Source: a virus. Taken from it: 33,854 nucleotides of DNA. A program made the position numbers and the translations under genes. Shown here piece after piece: positions 6,252 through 13,985 of the stretch; the first letter of the stretch is position 1; the number at the start of each line of letters is the position of its first letter. The notes under the pieces are model-generated. The model was not told the origin of the DNA, did no database searches, and was given only the letters and a program-made list of their open reading frames with translations. The DNA lies in IMG/VR virus record IMGVR_UViG_3300048925_000246, positions 1-33,854 of that record, one strand, 5' to 3'.

Positions 6252-6384
6252 TGACCTACTGTCCTACCTTTTCCGGGATTTCCCCGCGTAGTGCGTGCAC
6301 CCTCGCACGCGCGTGTCACGCGCAGCGTTTGTTAATCTCTCTCTATACGGGGGAAAAGGTAATAAATAGTAGGACAGTAGGTCA
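6252..6384. repeat. Long-range inverted repeat with 8-bp internal repeats; origin candidate
   Basis: TGACCTACTGTCCTAC (6252-6267) is perfectly inverted at 6369-6384, 101 bp apart. A second inverted pair lies inside, TACCTTTTCC (6265-6274) and GGAAAAGGTA (6352-6361). Each outer arm is two 8-bp repeats of the form GNCCTACN, so there are four iteron-like copies in a dyad. The interior contains alternating GC hairpins (around 6290-6325). No gene covers it. Proximity to the primase gene suggests a replication origin; an RNA structure in the late leader is the alternative. Confidence 0.5.
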
Positions 6385-6431
6385 GCGCTTTGATTTTTGT
6401 GGGCTGTAAGTGGCGCACTTGTCTTTAGTTA

Positions 6432-6449
6432 GGTGGGTCAGGTCGGTCA
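6432..6449 (+). repeat. Tandem 9-bp repeat GGTGGGTCA / GGTCGGTCA
   Basis: Two adjoining 9-mers differ at one position. They lie about 90 bp upstream of the late promoter candidate, in a gene-free region. They could be binding sites for a regulator, but two copies are weak evidence. Confidence 0.3.
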
Positions 6450-6537
6450 ATGCCCTGCGGGGCGGTAGCCAGTTACGTTATATGTCCGCTGATTGCAGGT
6501 GTGAGGCCGTTGATTGCGGGGTGGCAGCGCGAAACGC

Positions 6538-6566
6538 TTGCTGCCACCGGACTGGAGGGGTATAAA
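6538..6566 (+). promoter_or_regulatory. Candidate late promoter (pR'-like)
   Basis: TTGCTG (6538-6543), 17 bp, TATAAA (6561-6566). The -10 matches at five of six positions. A hairpin with 8-bp perfect arms (GTGGCAGC at 6521-6528, GCTGCCAC at 6540-6547) overlaps the -35 and could mark a regulator or Q-binding site. Transcription would start near 6573 and meet the terminator at 6610 within about 40 nt. Confidence 0.55.
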
Positions 6567-6609
6567 TCAGTCATGTTCAGAGAGGTACGCAACCAGGCGA
6601 CCTCACCAC

Positions 6610-6634
6610 AAACCCGGCCCTCGCGCCGGGTTTT
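6610..6634 (+). terminator. Intrinsic terminator ahead of late genes (tR'-like)
   Basis: AAACCCGGC, 6-nt loop, GCCGGGTTT, then TTCGCG. The 9-bp perfect stem ends in a short T run. It sits between the proposed late promoter and the holin gene, where Q-type antitermination would be required to reach the 23-kb late operon. Confidence 0.75.
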
Positions 6635-6654
6635 CGCGTTTATGGGGACCAGCA

Positions 6655-6999
6655 ATGACCAACGAACAGCAAGCGCTGGCAGAAATGCCGATCTGGTTAG
6701 TGATCGTCCTGGCCCTGGTGGGTGGAGTGTCGGGCGAGATGTGGCGCGCGGACAAGGAAGGGGCGCGGGGTTGGGCGTTGATCCGGCGTTTGGCTCTTCG
6801 TTCAGGCGCCTGCGTGGTCTGCGGGGTGTCGGCGATCATGCTGCTGTACGCGGCGGGCATGTCGATCTGGACATCTGGTGCGATTGGATGCCTGACAGCG
6901 ATGGCAGGTGCAGATGTGGCGATCGGGTTGTACGAACGATGGGTGGCCAAGCGACTGGGTGTGAGTGAGGCGTCCGCCGATGTCCAGTCAGAGCAATGA
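6655..6999 (+). CDS. Phage holin (LydA-like, three hydrophobic segments)
   Basis: The start at 6655 follows GGGGA by 9 nt and lies directly behind the terminator; upstream in-frame starts would run through that terminator. The 114-residue protein has hydrophobic stretches at about 12-28, 51-68 and 73-92, separated by short charged loops, with a polar C-terminus. This is the size and topology of holins of the LydA/phage_holin_3 type, which open the inner membrane so that endolysin can escape. It is the first late gene, unusually far (about 22 kb) from the endolysin and spanin genes, but this split is known in Pseudomonas phages. Confidence 0.75.
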   Translation: MTNEQQALAEMPIWLVIVLALVGGVSGEMWRADKEGARGWALIRRLALRSGACVVCGVSAIMLLYAAGMSIWTSGAIGCLTAMAGADVAIGLYERWVAKRLGVSEASADVQSEQ

Positions 7000-7348
7000 A
7001 CGTCGCGCCAGCAGCACGCAGCGCGGTTATGGGTACAAGTGGCAGAAGTCCCGCGATGGGCATCTGCGGGAGAACCCCTACTGCACGATGTGTTCGACCG
7101 AACAGCGGCCCGTCGCTGCAACAGTGGTCGACCACAAGATTGCGCCCAAGCTCAAGGAAGCCAAGGACAGTGGCGATCCGGTGCGGCTCAAGGCGGCATG
7201 GAAGCTGTTCTGGAACCCAGCGAACTGGGCGAGTCTCTGCAAGTTCTGCCACGACTCGACCAAGCAGCGGATGGAGCGGACCGGCGTGGTCCCAGGCTGC
7301 AACCTTGATGGTCGCCCCGTGGATCCCAGCCATCACTGGAATCGGTGA
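6980..7348 (+). CDS. HNH endonuclease (terminase-associated)
   Basis: The ATG at 6980 has GAGG 9 nt upstream and is preferred over a GTG 15 bp earlier. The 122-residue protein has a compact HNH fold: zinc pair CTMC (Cys35, Cys38), the catalytic segment VVDHKI (Asp51, His52), Asn82 in NPANWASLC, then CKFCHD (Cys87, Cys90, His91). Homologues such as HK97 gp74 lie next to terminase and are needed for packaging-related DNA cleavage. Here it directly precedes the small terminase gene, with the likely cos region between them. It overlaps the holin gene by 20 bp. Confidence 0.9.
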   Translation: MSSQSNERRASSTQRGYGYKWQKSRDGHLRENPYCTMCSTEQRPVAATVVDHKIAPKLKEAKDSGDPVRLKAAWKLFWNPANWASLCKFCHDSTKQRMERTGVVPGCNLDGRPVDPSHHWNR

Positions 7349-7502
7349 CCAGGGGGCGAAAACGCACCAAAAAATGGCGCTCCCTAGGGCAGGGGGGGTG
7401 AAAAACTTTTTCCGGGATTCGTTCTAGACCGCTCGCCCCCCTCCGTGCGCAACGTCGGGAAAAATGAGGGAGGGGGGGTATCAACAGGTAGGGGTTATTT
7501 TT
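7349..7502. other. Gene-free segment between HNH and terminase genes; candidate cos region
   Basis: This 154-bp stretch has G-runs and C-runs in inverted positions: AGGGGGG (7391-7397) with CCCCCCT (7436-7442), and CCCCCCTCC (7436-7444) with GGAGGGGGG (7469-7477). HK97-like phages with an HNH protein and P27-type terminase often have their cos site at this spot. The actual nicking positions cannot be read from the sequence. Confidence 0.4.
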
Positions 7503-8036
7503 ATGGCCGGAAACGGAAATTCGGGGCGCCCTGGAAAACCAGCGGCGCTCAAACTGCTGCAGGGAAATCGTGGTCGGGAAAATATCAGCGACCTGTTGGC
7601 CGAAGTCGCGGCGCCGTCGGTTCCGGTCGGCGCACCGCCCATGCCAGATGTGCTGTCTGCTGAAGCGATCGCTGAGTGGGAGCAGCTGGTGCCTGCGCTG
7701 ATTTCGTTGGGTATCGTTTCGCAGCTGGATGCTATGGCGCTGGCCACCTACTGCCAGGCTACCGCTGATTGGCGCCGCTATCAGCGGTTGATCGCGAAGC
7801 GCAATAAAGCCTCCGATGATGACCTGGGCGGCGAAATCCAGACTTTCAAAACCGGCGCCCAGCAAATGCATGTACTTCGCCAGCTTGCGAATGACGCGGA
7901 AAAACGCGCCAACGCCGCCGGCGCGCAGTTCGGTCTGTCGCCCGTGTCCCGACGTAACCTGAAAACGTCGGCGGCGCCGCAAGGTGAGCTATTCCCCAAT
8001 GACCAACGAGACGCTGCAGACAAGTACTTCAACTGA
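7503..8036 (+). CDS. Terminase small subunit, P27 family
   Basis: The start at 7503 follows AGGGG by 8 nt and gives the characteristic opening MAGNGNSGRPGKPAALKLLQ (Gly/Lys-rich DNA-binding tail of P27-type small terminases). Later motifs AIAEWEQLVPALISLG and DAMALATYCQATADWRR are typical of the family's helical core. At 177 residues it has normal length. It should recognise the packaging site and deliver DNA to the large subunit. Its 3' end overlaps the large-subunit gene by 38 bp. Confidence 0.92.
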   Translation: MAGNGNSGRPGKPAALKLLQGNRGRENISDLLAEVAAPSVPVGAPPMPDVLSAEAIAEWEQLVPALISLGIVSQLDAMALATYCQATADWRRYQRLIAKRNKASDDDLGGEIQTFKTGAQQMHVLRQLANDAEKRANAAGAQFGLSPVSRRNLKTSAAPQGELFPNDQRDAADKYFN

Positions 8037-9816
8037 TGATCGCATCAGCGCATTCGCTCTGGCGGTGTTGGCCGGTAAAACAGTCGCCGGCCCTGATGTC
8101 CGCAACGCCTGTAAGCGGCATCTGCTTGACCTGAAACACGGCCCGTCTCGCGGCCTGATCTGGGATCTGGCCAAGGCCAACCGAGCCATCGGTTTTTTTG
8201 AAGAGGTGCTTTGCCTCAACGGTGGCGACTACGAAGGCATGCCCTTCCTGTTGGCCCCGTGGCAAGCGTTCGTCATCGGCAGTTTGTTCGGGTGGATGAC
8301 GGTAGACGGGTTCCGACGCTTCCGTCTGGGCTACATCGAAACCGGCAAAGGCTCGGGCAAAAGCCCGCTGGTGGCTGGGATCGGCCTATACGGCCTGGTG
8401 TCTGATGGTGAGCAGCGCGCCGAGATCTATGCCGGTGCGACCAAGCGCGACCAGGCGATGATCTTGTTTCGTGACGCCGTGTCGATGGTCGACATGTCGA
8501 AAAAACTCACCTCACGGTTGGTGCAGTCGGGCCGGAACGAAAAGGTCTGGAACCTGTTTTACCCCAACACGAATTCTTTCTTCCGGCCAATCAGTGCCGA
8601 CGAAGGCAAGTCAGGGCCACGGCCACACATCGGCTTGCTTGATGAGGTGCACGAGCACAAAACCGCCGCCACCGTGAACATGATGCGCGCCGGTACCAAG
8701 AACCGGCGCAAGGCCATGGTGGTGATGATCACCAACAGTGGCTCCGACAAGAAAACTGTCTGCGGTCAGTATCACGACCTAGGCGTGCGGATCTGTGCCG
8801 GCATTGAGGAGGACGACAGTTTCTTTGCCTTCATCTGCTCGCTCGATGAAGGTGACGATCCGTTCAGGGACGAGAGTTGTTGGGCGAAGGTTAACCCCTC
8901 GCTCGATCACATCGCCGATGGGCAGGACGATGGCATCCCTGGTCGCAAGTATTTACGCGAGCAAGTGAAGGCCGCGCGGGGGTTGCCGGCTCAAGAGTCG
9001 GTAGTTCGCCGCCTGAACTTCTGCGAATGGACCCAGGCCGATGCGCCGTGGATTTCCTGGGCGGTTTGGAAACAGGCAGAAGAGCGAGTGCCGATGCGCA
9101 TGTTGCGCAACCGCCGGTGCGTTGGCGGACTGGATTTGGCGAGCACCACGGACTTGACGGCATTCGTTCTGTTGTTCTGGCCGGCACCGCACGATCCGCA
9201 CTGGCGGTTGTTGCCGTACTTCTGGATCCCAGACGATGACCTGCAAGGGCGTGAGGATCGCGACAAGGTGCCTTATGCCATGTGGGTCAAGGCCAAGCAC
9301 CTTGAAACCACTCCTGGCCGGGCGATCAGCAAGCTGCATGTGTTGCGGCGACTGGTGACGATCACCGCCTACTTTGGCGTTGAGCGCATCGCGTATGACC
9401 GCTGGCGGATCGAAGACCTGCTGCAGCTGATGTCCGAGTACGACATCACGCTGCCTGAGATGGTGGGTTTCGGCCAGGGGTTCAAGGATATGGGCCCGGC
9501 TGTTGATGAGTTTGAACGGCGCCTGTTGGGCCTGGCCCCCGAGGAAGAGGGCGTGATTGACCTCGATCCTAGTGAGTGGGAGCTCGTCGAAAGCGAGACA
9601 GTCGAAACCCTGCGGCATGACGGCAACCCGGTAATGACCTGGAACGCCGGCAACGCGGTGATCGTCTCTGACCCTGCCAACAACCGCAAGGCTGACAAGG
9701 CCAAGGCCACGGGCCGTATCGACGGCATTGTCGCCGCCATCATGGCTACCGGCATCAGCAGCAAGTCGGGCGGTGCGAGCGGTACATCCATTTATGACGA
9801 AGGGATCAGTATATGA
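7999..9816 (+). CDS. Terminase large subunit (Terminase_1 type)
   Basis: The start at 7999 (MTNETLQTST) is preferred to a GTG five codons upstream because AAGGTGAG lies about 10 nt before it. The 605-residue protein has the packaging ATPase motifs ETGKGSGKS (Walker A, about 114-122) and IGLLDEVHEH (Walker B, Asp215/Glu216), coupling motif TNSGS, and the RNase H-like nuclease start GGLDLASTTDLTAF (Asp379, Asp385). It translocates DNA into the prohead and cuts genome ends. Together with HK97-type portal and protease it indicates cos-type packaging. Confidence 0.95.
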   Translation: MTNETLQTSTSTDDRISAFALAVLAGKTVAGPDVRNACKRHLLDLKHGPSRGLIWDLAKANRAIGFFEEVLCLNGGDYEGMPFLLAPWQAFVIGSLFGWMTVDGFRRFRLGYIETGKGSGKSPLVAGIGLYGLVSDGEQRAEIYAGATKRDQAMILFRDAVSMVDMSKKLTSRLVQSGRNEKVWNLFYPNTNSFFRPISADEGKSGPRPHIGLLDEVHEHKTAATVNMMRAGTKNRRKAMVVMITNSGSDKKTVCGQYHDLGVRICAGIEEDDSFFAFICSLDEGDDPFRDESCWAKVNPSLDHIADGQDDGIPGRKYLREQVKAARGLPAQESVVRRLNFCEWTQADAPWISWAVWKQAEERVPMRMLRNRRCVGGLDLASTTDLTAFVLLFWPAPHDPHWRLLPYFWIPDDDLQGREDRDKVPYAMWVKAKHLETTPGRAISKLHVLRRLVTITAYFGVERIAYDRWRIEDLLQLMSEYDITLPEMVGFGQGFKDMGPAVDEFERRLLGLAPEEEGVIDLDPSEWELVESETVETLRHDGNPVMTWNAGNAVIVSDPANNRKADKAKATGRIDGIVAAIMATGISSKSGGASGTSIYDEGISI

Positions 9817-9992
9817 AATTGGTCATCCTGTCCTGGCTCTCCGGCTTGCTGGGCTTCGGTCTGCTGGTCGGTGGCGTGGCGATGATGCATGTGCCCGCTG
9901 CGTGTGTCGTTGCGGGTGTCGGGCTGATGGCCTGGTCCCGGCTGGCGGATCGCGCTGCTGCTGCAATGAAACCTAAATCCAAAGGAGGTTGA
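9813..9992 (+). CDS. Small membrane protein between terminase and portal genes (59 aa)
   Basis: The ATG overlaps the terminase stop (ATGA) and AGGG lies about 9 nt upstream. The product starts MKLVILSWLSGLLGFGLLVG, has a second hydrophobic stretch (about 27-42) and ends in a Lys-rich tail, so it probably forms two membrane helices with a cytoplasmic C-terminus. Small two-helix proteins are often found here in HK97-type phages, with no known function. Its last codons contain the AGGAGG ribosome-binding site for the portal gene. Confidence 0.7.
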   Translation: MKLVILSWLSGLLGFGLLVGGVAMMHVPAACVVAGVGLMAWSRLADRAAAAMKPKSKGG

Positions 9993-9994
9993 GC

Positions 9995-11266
9995 ATGTTC
10001 TTTTCAAGCGTGCTCGGCGAAGGTCGCGGCAGTCTCACGGAAACGGGCGGTGGCTTCTGGCGCGGCCTGATCGGCAGCGGGCGCAACAGTACCGGAGTGA
10101 AGGTCACGCCGGAGACGGCGCTGGGTCTGCCGATTCTGCAAAACTGCGTCACGCTGCTGGCTGAGACAATGGGGCAACTGCCCTGCGAGATGTACAAACG
10201 GCTGGAAAAAGGCCAGCGGGAGGCGGCGATCAACCACCCGGCGTACGACGTGCTTCGGTACCAGCCGAACGGCTTTCAGACGCCGTACGAATACATGGAA
10301 TGCATGCAGGGCGCTGCGGGTTTGCGGGGCAACGGTTACAGCTTCATTGACCGTCGGGATGACGGCAACGTGATGGCGCTCTGGCCGCTGTGCAACGAAA
10401 AGGTGCAGGTACTCAAGGGCGGCGACATGCTGCCGTACTACCGGATCGCCGGCGGCGACGCGCTGCCGATGCGCATGATTCACCATGTGCGGTGGTTCAG
10501 TACCAACCACTACGTTGGGCTTTCGCCGATTGAGGTTCATGCGGAATCAATAGGACTGGCCCAGGCCGTAAGGCAGTACACGGGTAAGAGCTTCGCCAAC
10601 GGTGTGACGGTATCTGGCGTGATCGAAAGACCGCGTGAAGCACCGCCCATCAAGGATCAGAGCAGCATCGACAAGATCGTCGATCAATGGGGGCAGAAGT
10701 TCGGCGGCATGGACAACGCCAAGAAGGTGGCCTTGCTGCAAGAGGGCATGACCTTCAAACCCGTCTCCATGAACAACGTCGACGCCGAGGTGCTTGGGAT
10801 CCTCAAAACCACGGGTACCGATATCGCCAGGATCTACAAGATCCCGTTGCCTATGGTCAACGACCTGGAGAAGTCCAACTACAACACCCTTGAGCAACTG
10901 ATGATTCAGTTCGTGGTGTTCGCGTTGTTGCCGTGGGTCAAGCGCCATGAACAGTCGATGATGCGCGACTTCCTGTTGCCTGCCGATCGGCGCAACTACT
11001 TCATCGAATTCAACCTGTCCGGGTTGCTGCGTGGTGATCAGAAGAGCCGGTACGAAGCCTATGCCATCGGACGGCAGTGGGGGTGGCTGAGTGCCAATGA
11101 CATCCGGCGCTTGGAAAACATGCCGCCGGTACCTGGTGGTGACATCTACATGCAGCCGCTGAATATGGTTGATGCGGGTAAGAGCGGCACCGACTTGACC
11201 AACCCGGCAGTGCGCGCGCAACTCGAAATGCAGCACGCTGAAATTGAGAGGATTCTGGCGCAATGA
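9995..11266 (+). CDS. Portal protein, HK97 family
   Basis: AGGAGG 6 nt before the ATG at 9995 decides the start. The 423-residue protein has the classic HK97 portal course: early LPILQNCVTLLAETMGQLP, then DVLRYQPNGFQTPYEYME, GNGYSFI, a central ATGKSFANGVTVSG-like segment (YTGKSFANGV) and the clip/crown region with FKPVSMNNVDAEVL and IPLPMVNDLEKSNYNTLEQ. It forms the dodecameric channel for DNA entry and the tail attachment site. It sits in standard order between terminase and protease and shares ATGA with the protease gene. Confidence 0.95.
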   Translation: MFFSSVLGEGRGSLTETGGGFWRGLIGSGRNSTGVKVTPETALGLPILQNCVTLLAETMGQLPCEMYKRLEKGQREAAINHPAYDVLRYQPNGFQTPYEYMECMQGAAGLRGNGYSFIDRRDDGNVMALWPLCNEKVQVLKGGDMLPYYRIAGGDALPMRMIHHVRWFSTNHYVGLSPIEVHAESIGLAQAVRQYTGKSFANGVTVSGVIERPREAPPIKDQSSIDKIVDQWGQKFGGMDNAKKVALLQEGMTFKPVSMNNVDAEVLGILKTTGTDIARIYKIPLPMVNDLEKSNYNTLEQLMIQFVVFALLPWVKRHEQSMMRDFLLPADRRNYFIEFNLSGLLRGDQKSRYEAYAIGRQWGWLSANDIRRLENMPPVPGGDIYMQPLNMVDAGKSGTDLTNPAVRAQLEMQHAEIERILAQ

Positions 11267-12207
11267 AAAATTACCTTCGAGCCTCCAGCCTGCTGTTCAA
11301 TCAGCCGCTGTTGGTGATGCCTGATATCTTGGACCTGGGCGTTCGCTGGGCCAACCAGGTGATGAGCTTGAACATCGTCAACATCGGCGCCCAGGGTGCA
11401 CCCGGCCTGTGGTCAGATGACGGTATGGACCGCATCGCCCAGCGCGAAGAAGAGCGTCGAACTGCGATCGCCCGTACTGGTATCGAGGTGATTCCGGTCA
11501 GTGGCGTGTTGGTCAGTCGTGGCAGCCATATCGGCATGTGCGAGACGATGACCAGCTATGAACAGCTGCGCAGCCAGATCCGCAACGCGGTTGCCGACCC
11601 GATGGTCGAGCGGATCGTGCTGGATATCGACAGCCCCGGCGGCTCTGCCGTAGGGGCGTTCGAACTGGCGGCAGATATCCGCGCGATGTCTCAGCAGAAG
11701 CCCATCACCGGCATCGTGAACTTCATGGCCTACAGCGGCGGCTACCTGCTCGGCTCTGCCTGTAGCGAACTGGTGGTGAGCCAGACCAGCGGTGTCGGCT
11801 CCATCGGGGTTATCGCCAGTCACATGGACCGCTCCAAGATGGAGGAGGGCATGGGCGTCAAGGTGACCACGGTGTTTGCCGGAGCCCACAAAAATGACCT
11901 CAGCCCTCACGAGCCCTTGAGCGATCAGTCGCTTAAGTATCTCAATGACGTAGTGCAAGAGAGCTACCAGCTCTTTGCCAACGCCGTTTCCGAGTACCGG
12001 GGGATGTCCGTTCAACAGGTTATGGCGACGGAGGCCGGGCTTTATCGCGGCCAGGCAGGCATCAGCGCCGGGCTCGCAGATCGACTGCAGAACCCGCAAC
12101 AGGCCGTTGATGACCTTTCCCATTCTGTTGCGGTAAGCCGAGCGAATCGCCAAGGCAGCCGTATCGCGGTTCGCGCTTCAGCGCTGACTCTTCAAACACT
12201 GATCTGA
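11263..12207 (+). CDS. Prohead protease, S49 (SppA/lambda C-like)
   Basis: This 314-residue protein has a peptidase S49 core: VLDIDSPGGSAVGAFELA (119-136), the Ser nucleophile in FMAYSGGYL (Ser158), TSGVGSIGV and a candidate catalytic Lys in GAHKND (Lys210), a Ser-Lys spacing close to that of bacterial SppA. In phages such enzymes process scaffold and capsid subunits during head maturation. HK97 itself uses a different protease (U35), so this is a modular replacement. No separate scaffold gene is visible; the N-terminal region of the capsid protein probably does that work. Confidence 0.9.
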   Translation: MKNYLRASSLLFNQPLLVMPDILDLGVRWANQVMSLNIVNIGAQGAPGLWSDDGMDRIAQREEERRTAIARTGIEVIPVSGVLVSRGSHIGMCETMTSYEQLRSQIRNAVADPMVERIVLDIDSPGGSAVGAFELAADIRAMSQQKPITGIVNFMAYSGGYLLGSACSELVVSQTSGVGSIGVIASHMDRSKMEEGMGVKVTTVFAGAHKNDLSPHEPLSDQSLKYLNDVVQESYQLFANAVSEYRGMSVQQVMATEAGLYRGQAGISAGLADRLQNPQQAVDDLSHSVAVSRANRQGSRIAVRASALTLQTLI

Positions 12208-12231
12208 CCGCGTTCGCGGCAGTCACCAAAG

Positions 12232-12253
12232 CCCGCTCTGTGCGGGTTTTTTT
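12232..12253 (+). terminator. Intrinsic terminator-like hairpin before capsid gene
   Basis: CCCGC, loop TCTGT, GCGGG, then seven T. It sits 16 bp before the capsid ATG. Similar CCCGC/GCGGG hairpins with T runs recur at three further late-operon boundaries, so under antitermination it may shape transcript ends or stability rather than stop the operon. Confidence 0.8.
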
Positions 12254-12269
12254 ATGCCCAGGAGGCACC

Positions 12270-13580
12270 ATGTCCCTTGTACTTCAAATGCGTAGCGAAC
12301 GCGCCAAACTGGTTGAGCAGGTCCAGGCACTTGCCCAGATCGAGGCCGGCGGCGTTAGTCTCACCGCTGAGCAGCTCGCGCAGTTTGCGCAACTGGAAAC
12401 TCAGATCAACGAAATGACCGCGAAGATTACTCGCGCTGTAAGCGCCGAACGTATCGCGGCAGAAACTGCGGTGCCCGTTGACGAAAGCGCTCAGGGTAAT
12501 AAAGGGTCTCCCAGTCGTGTGGAGGTGCGAACTGAACCCACTAAGCCCGGCATTGCGATGGCGCAAATGGTGCGCCTGATGGTCCAGGCGGGCGGCAATC
12601 AGCAGGTTGCTGCTGAAATGGCCAAGACGGGCGGTTACGGCGCTGATGTGCACATGGCACTGTCCACTGTGACCCCTGGCTCTGGCGGTGTGCTGGTGCC
12701 GGAGAATTTCAGCACCAGTGTTATCGAGTCGCTGCGGCCCAAGTCCGTAGTGCGCAAGATGGGCGCAGTCAGCCTGCCGTTGAACAACGGTAACCTGACC
12801 CTGCCCCGCGTACTGGGCAACACCCAGGTGACCTACCTGGGCACCGAGGAAGATATTTCGATCACTGATATGCAGTTCGGTGACCTCAAACTCTCCGCCA
12901 AGAAGGCCGCTGCGATCGTGCCGATCTCCAATGACCTGTTGGCTTACTCCGGTGTCAATCCGCGCGTCGACGGTCAGGTCAGCAGCGATCTGTCGGTCAG
13001 CATGGGCTTGTCGGAAGATCTTCACTTCATCCGTAGTGCTGGTGGCGGCTCGCTTCCGAAAGGTCTGCGCTACTGGGCCCTACCTGGGAACGTGATGGGT
13101 GCGCCTGCTGGCGCGACGCTCGCGATCGTTGACCTGTACCTGGGCGGCATGATGCTGCGCCTGGAAGCCGCCAATGTGGACCTGGCCGGCTGCGGCTGGA
13201 TCATGGCCCCGCGCACCATCCGCTGGCTGCAATCGTTGCGAGACGGTAACGGCAACAAGGCGTATCCGGAAATCGACGGCGGCATGTTGAAGGGGTACCC
13301 AGTGGCATTGACCACTCAGGTACCTGTCAATCTGGGCGCCAACGGTAATGAATCCGAGATCTACTTCGTGAACTTCGCTGATTGCTACATCGGTGAAGAC
13401 ACCACGCTGGCGATTGCGATCAGCACCGAGGCGTCCTACAAGGACGCCGCCGGTAACACGGTCAGCGCATTTCAGCGCGACCAGACCCTGATCCGTGTGA
13501 TCAGCAAGCACGACTTCGGCCCGCGTCACGTCGAGTCTGTTTCCGTGGGCACCGGCATCACCTGGGGCGTCGGTATGTAA
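12270..13580 (+). CDS. Major capsid protein, HK97 fold
   Basis: AGGAGG 6 nt before the ATG at 12270 gives a 436-residue protein. Residues about 1-110 are a helical, Gln/Glu-rich delta-domain (scaffold-like) that S49 protease probably removes. The mature part begins near AMAQMVRLMVQAGGN and contains GSGGVLVPENFSTSVIESLRP (N-arm/E-loop region), KKAAAIVPISNDLLAYS, GLRYWALPG and a C-terminal DQTLIRVISKHDFGPRH, all typical of HK97-type capsid proteins. It builds the icosahedral head. A hairpin (TGGCCCT/AGGGCCA, 13587-13610) without T run follows the gene. Confidence 0.93.
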   Translation: MSLVLQMRSERAKLVEQVQALAQIEAGGVSLTAEQLAQFAQLETQINEMTAKITRAVSAERIAAETAVPVDESAQGNKGSPSRVEVRTEPTKPGIAMAQMVRLMVQAGGNQQVAAEMAKTGGYGADVHMALSTVTPGSGGVLVPENFSTSVIESLRPKSVVRKMGAVSLPLNNGNLTLPRVLGNTQVTYLGTEEDISITDMQFGDLKLSAKKAAAIVPISNDLLAYSGVNPRVDGQVSSDLSVSMGLSEDLHFIRSAGGGSLPKGLRYWALPGNVMGAPAGATLAIVDLYLGGMMLRLEAANVDLAGCGWIMAPRTIRWLQSLRDGNGNKAYPEIDGGMLKGYPVALTTQVPVNLGANGNESEIYFVNFADCYIGEDTTLAIAISTEASYKDAAGNTVSAFQRDQTLIRVISKHDFGPRHVESVSVGTGITWGVGM

Positions 13581-13631
13581 TTCCCCTGGCCCTACCAACA
13601 GGCAGGGCCAACTACTTGAGCAGGCAACAAT

Positions 13632-13982
13632 ATGACCGATATGAAAATCGTCACCTTCAAGAAGGCTTGGCGTGGCTACGCCGTCGGGGAAACCGCTGGT
13701 TTTGATACTTCTGCCGCTGATGCTCTGATTGAGGCGGGCCGGGCAAAGCTTTATGTGGAAAAGACTGCCTCTGAAAAGGTGGTCACCCCGCCTACTGCCG
13801 CCGAAAAGGTGGTCACCCCACGTACTGGTAAGAAAACCGGCGGCAAGAAGAATGCGGCCCAAAAGCCTGCTGAACAGCCTTCGGAGGAAAATCCGGAAGA
13901 AGAACCGCCAGAGCAGGCGCCGCCGGAACAGCAGGAACAGCAGGAAGAAGAGGAAACCGAAGAAACCGAAGAGAAGCCTTAG
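13632..13982 (+). CDS. Small head-region protein with repeat linker and acidic tail (116 aa)
   Basis: The N-terminal part (MTDMKIVTFKKAWRGYAVG, then AGFDTSAADALIEAGRAKL) resembles a short domain found in many phage head operons next to capsid genes, of uncertain role. It is followed by a tandem 10-residue repeat (EKVVTPPTAA / EKVVTPRTGK), a Lys-rich patch and a Glu/Pro/Gln-rich tail. Codons of the repeat include a 17-bp identical DNA block at 13773-13789 and 13803-13819. A decoration or head-completion role is possible; sequence alone does not say. The acidic tail suggests a flexible exposed or DNA-mimicking segment. Confidence 0.75.
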   Translation: MTDMKIVTFKKAWRGYAVGETAGFDTSAADALIEAGRAKLYVEKTASEKVVTPPTAAEKVVTPRTGKKTGGKKNAAQKPAEQPSEENPEEEPPEQAPPEQQEQQEEEETEETEEKP

Positions 13983-13985
13983 GTC

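Noticed and set aside
6173-6409. Open frame of 78 codons after the Q-like gene
   Set aside because: It crosses the long inverted repeat and its GC-rich hairpins, and its protein has no coherent pattern after a hydrophobic start.
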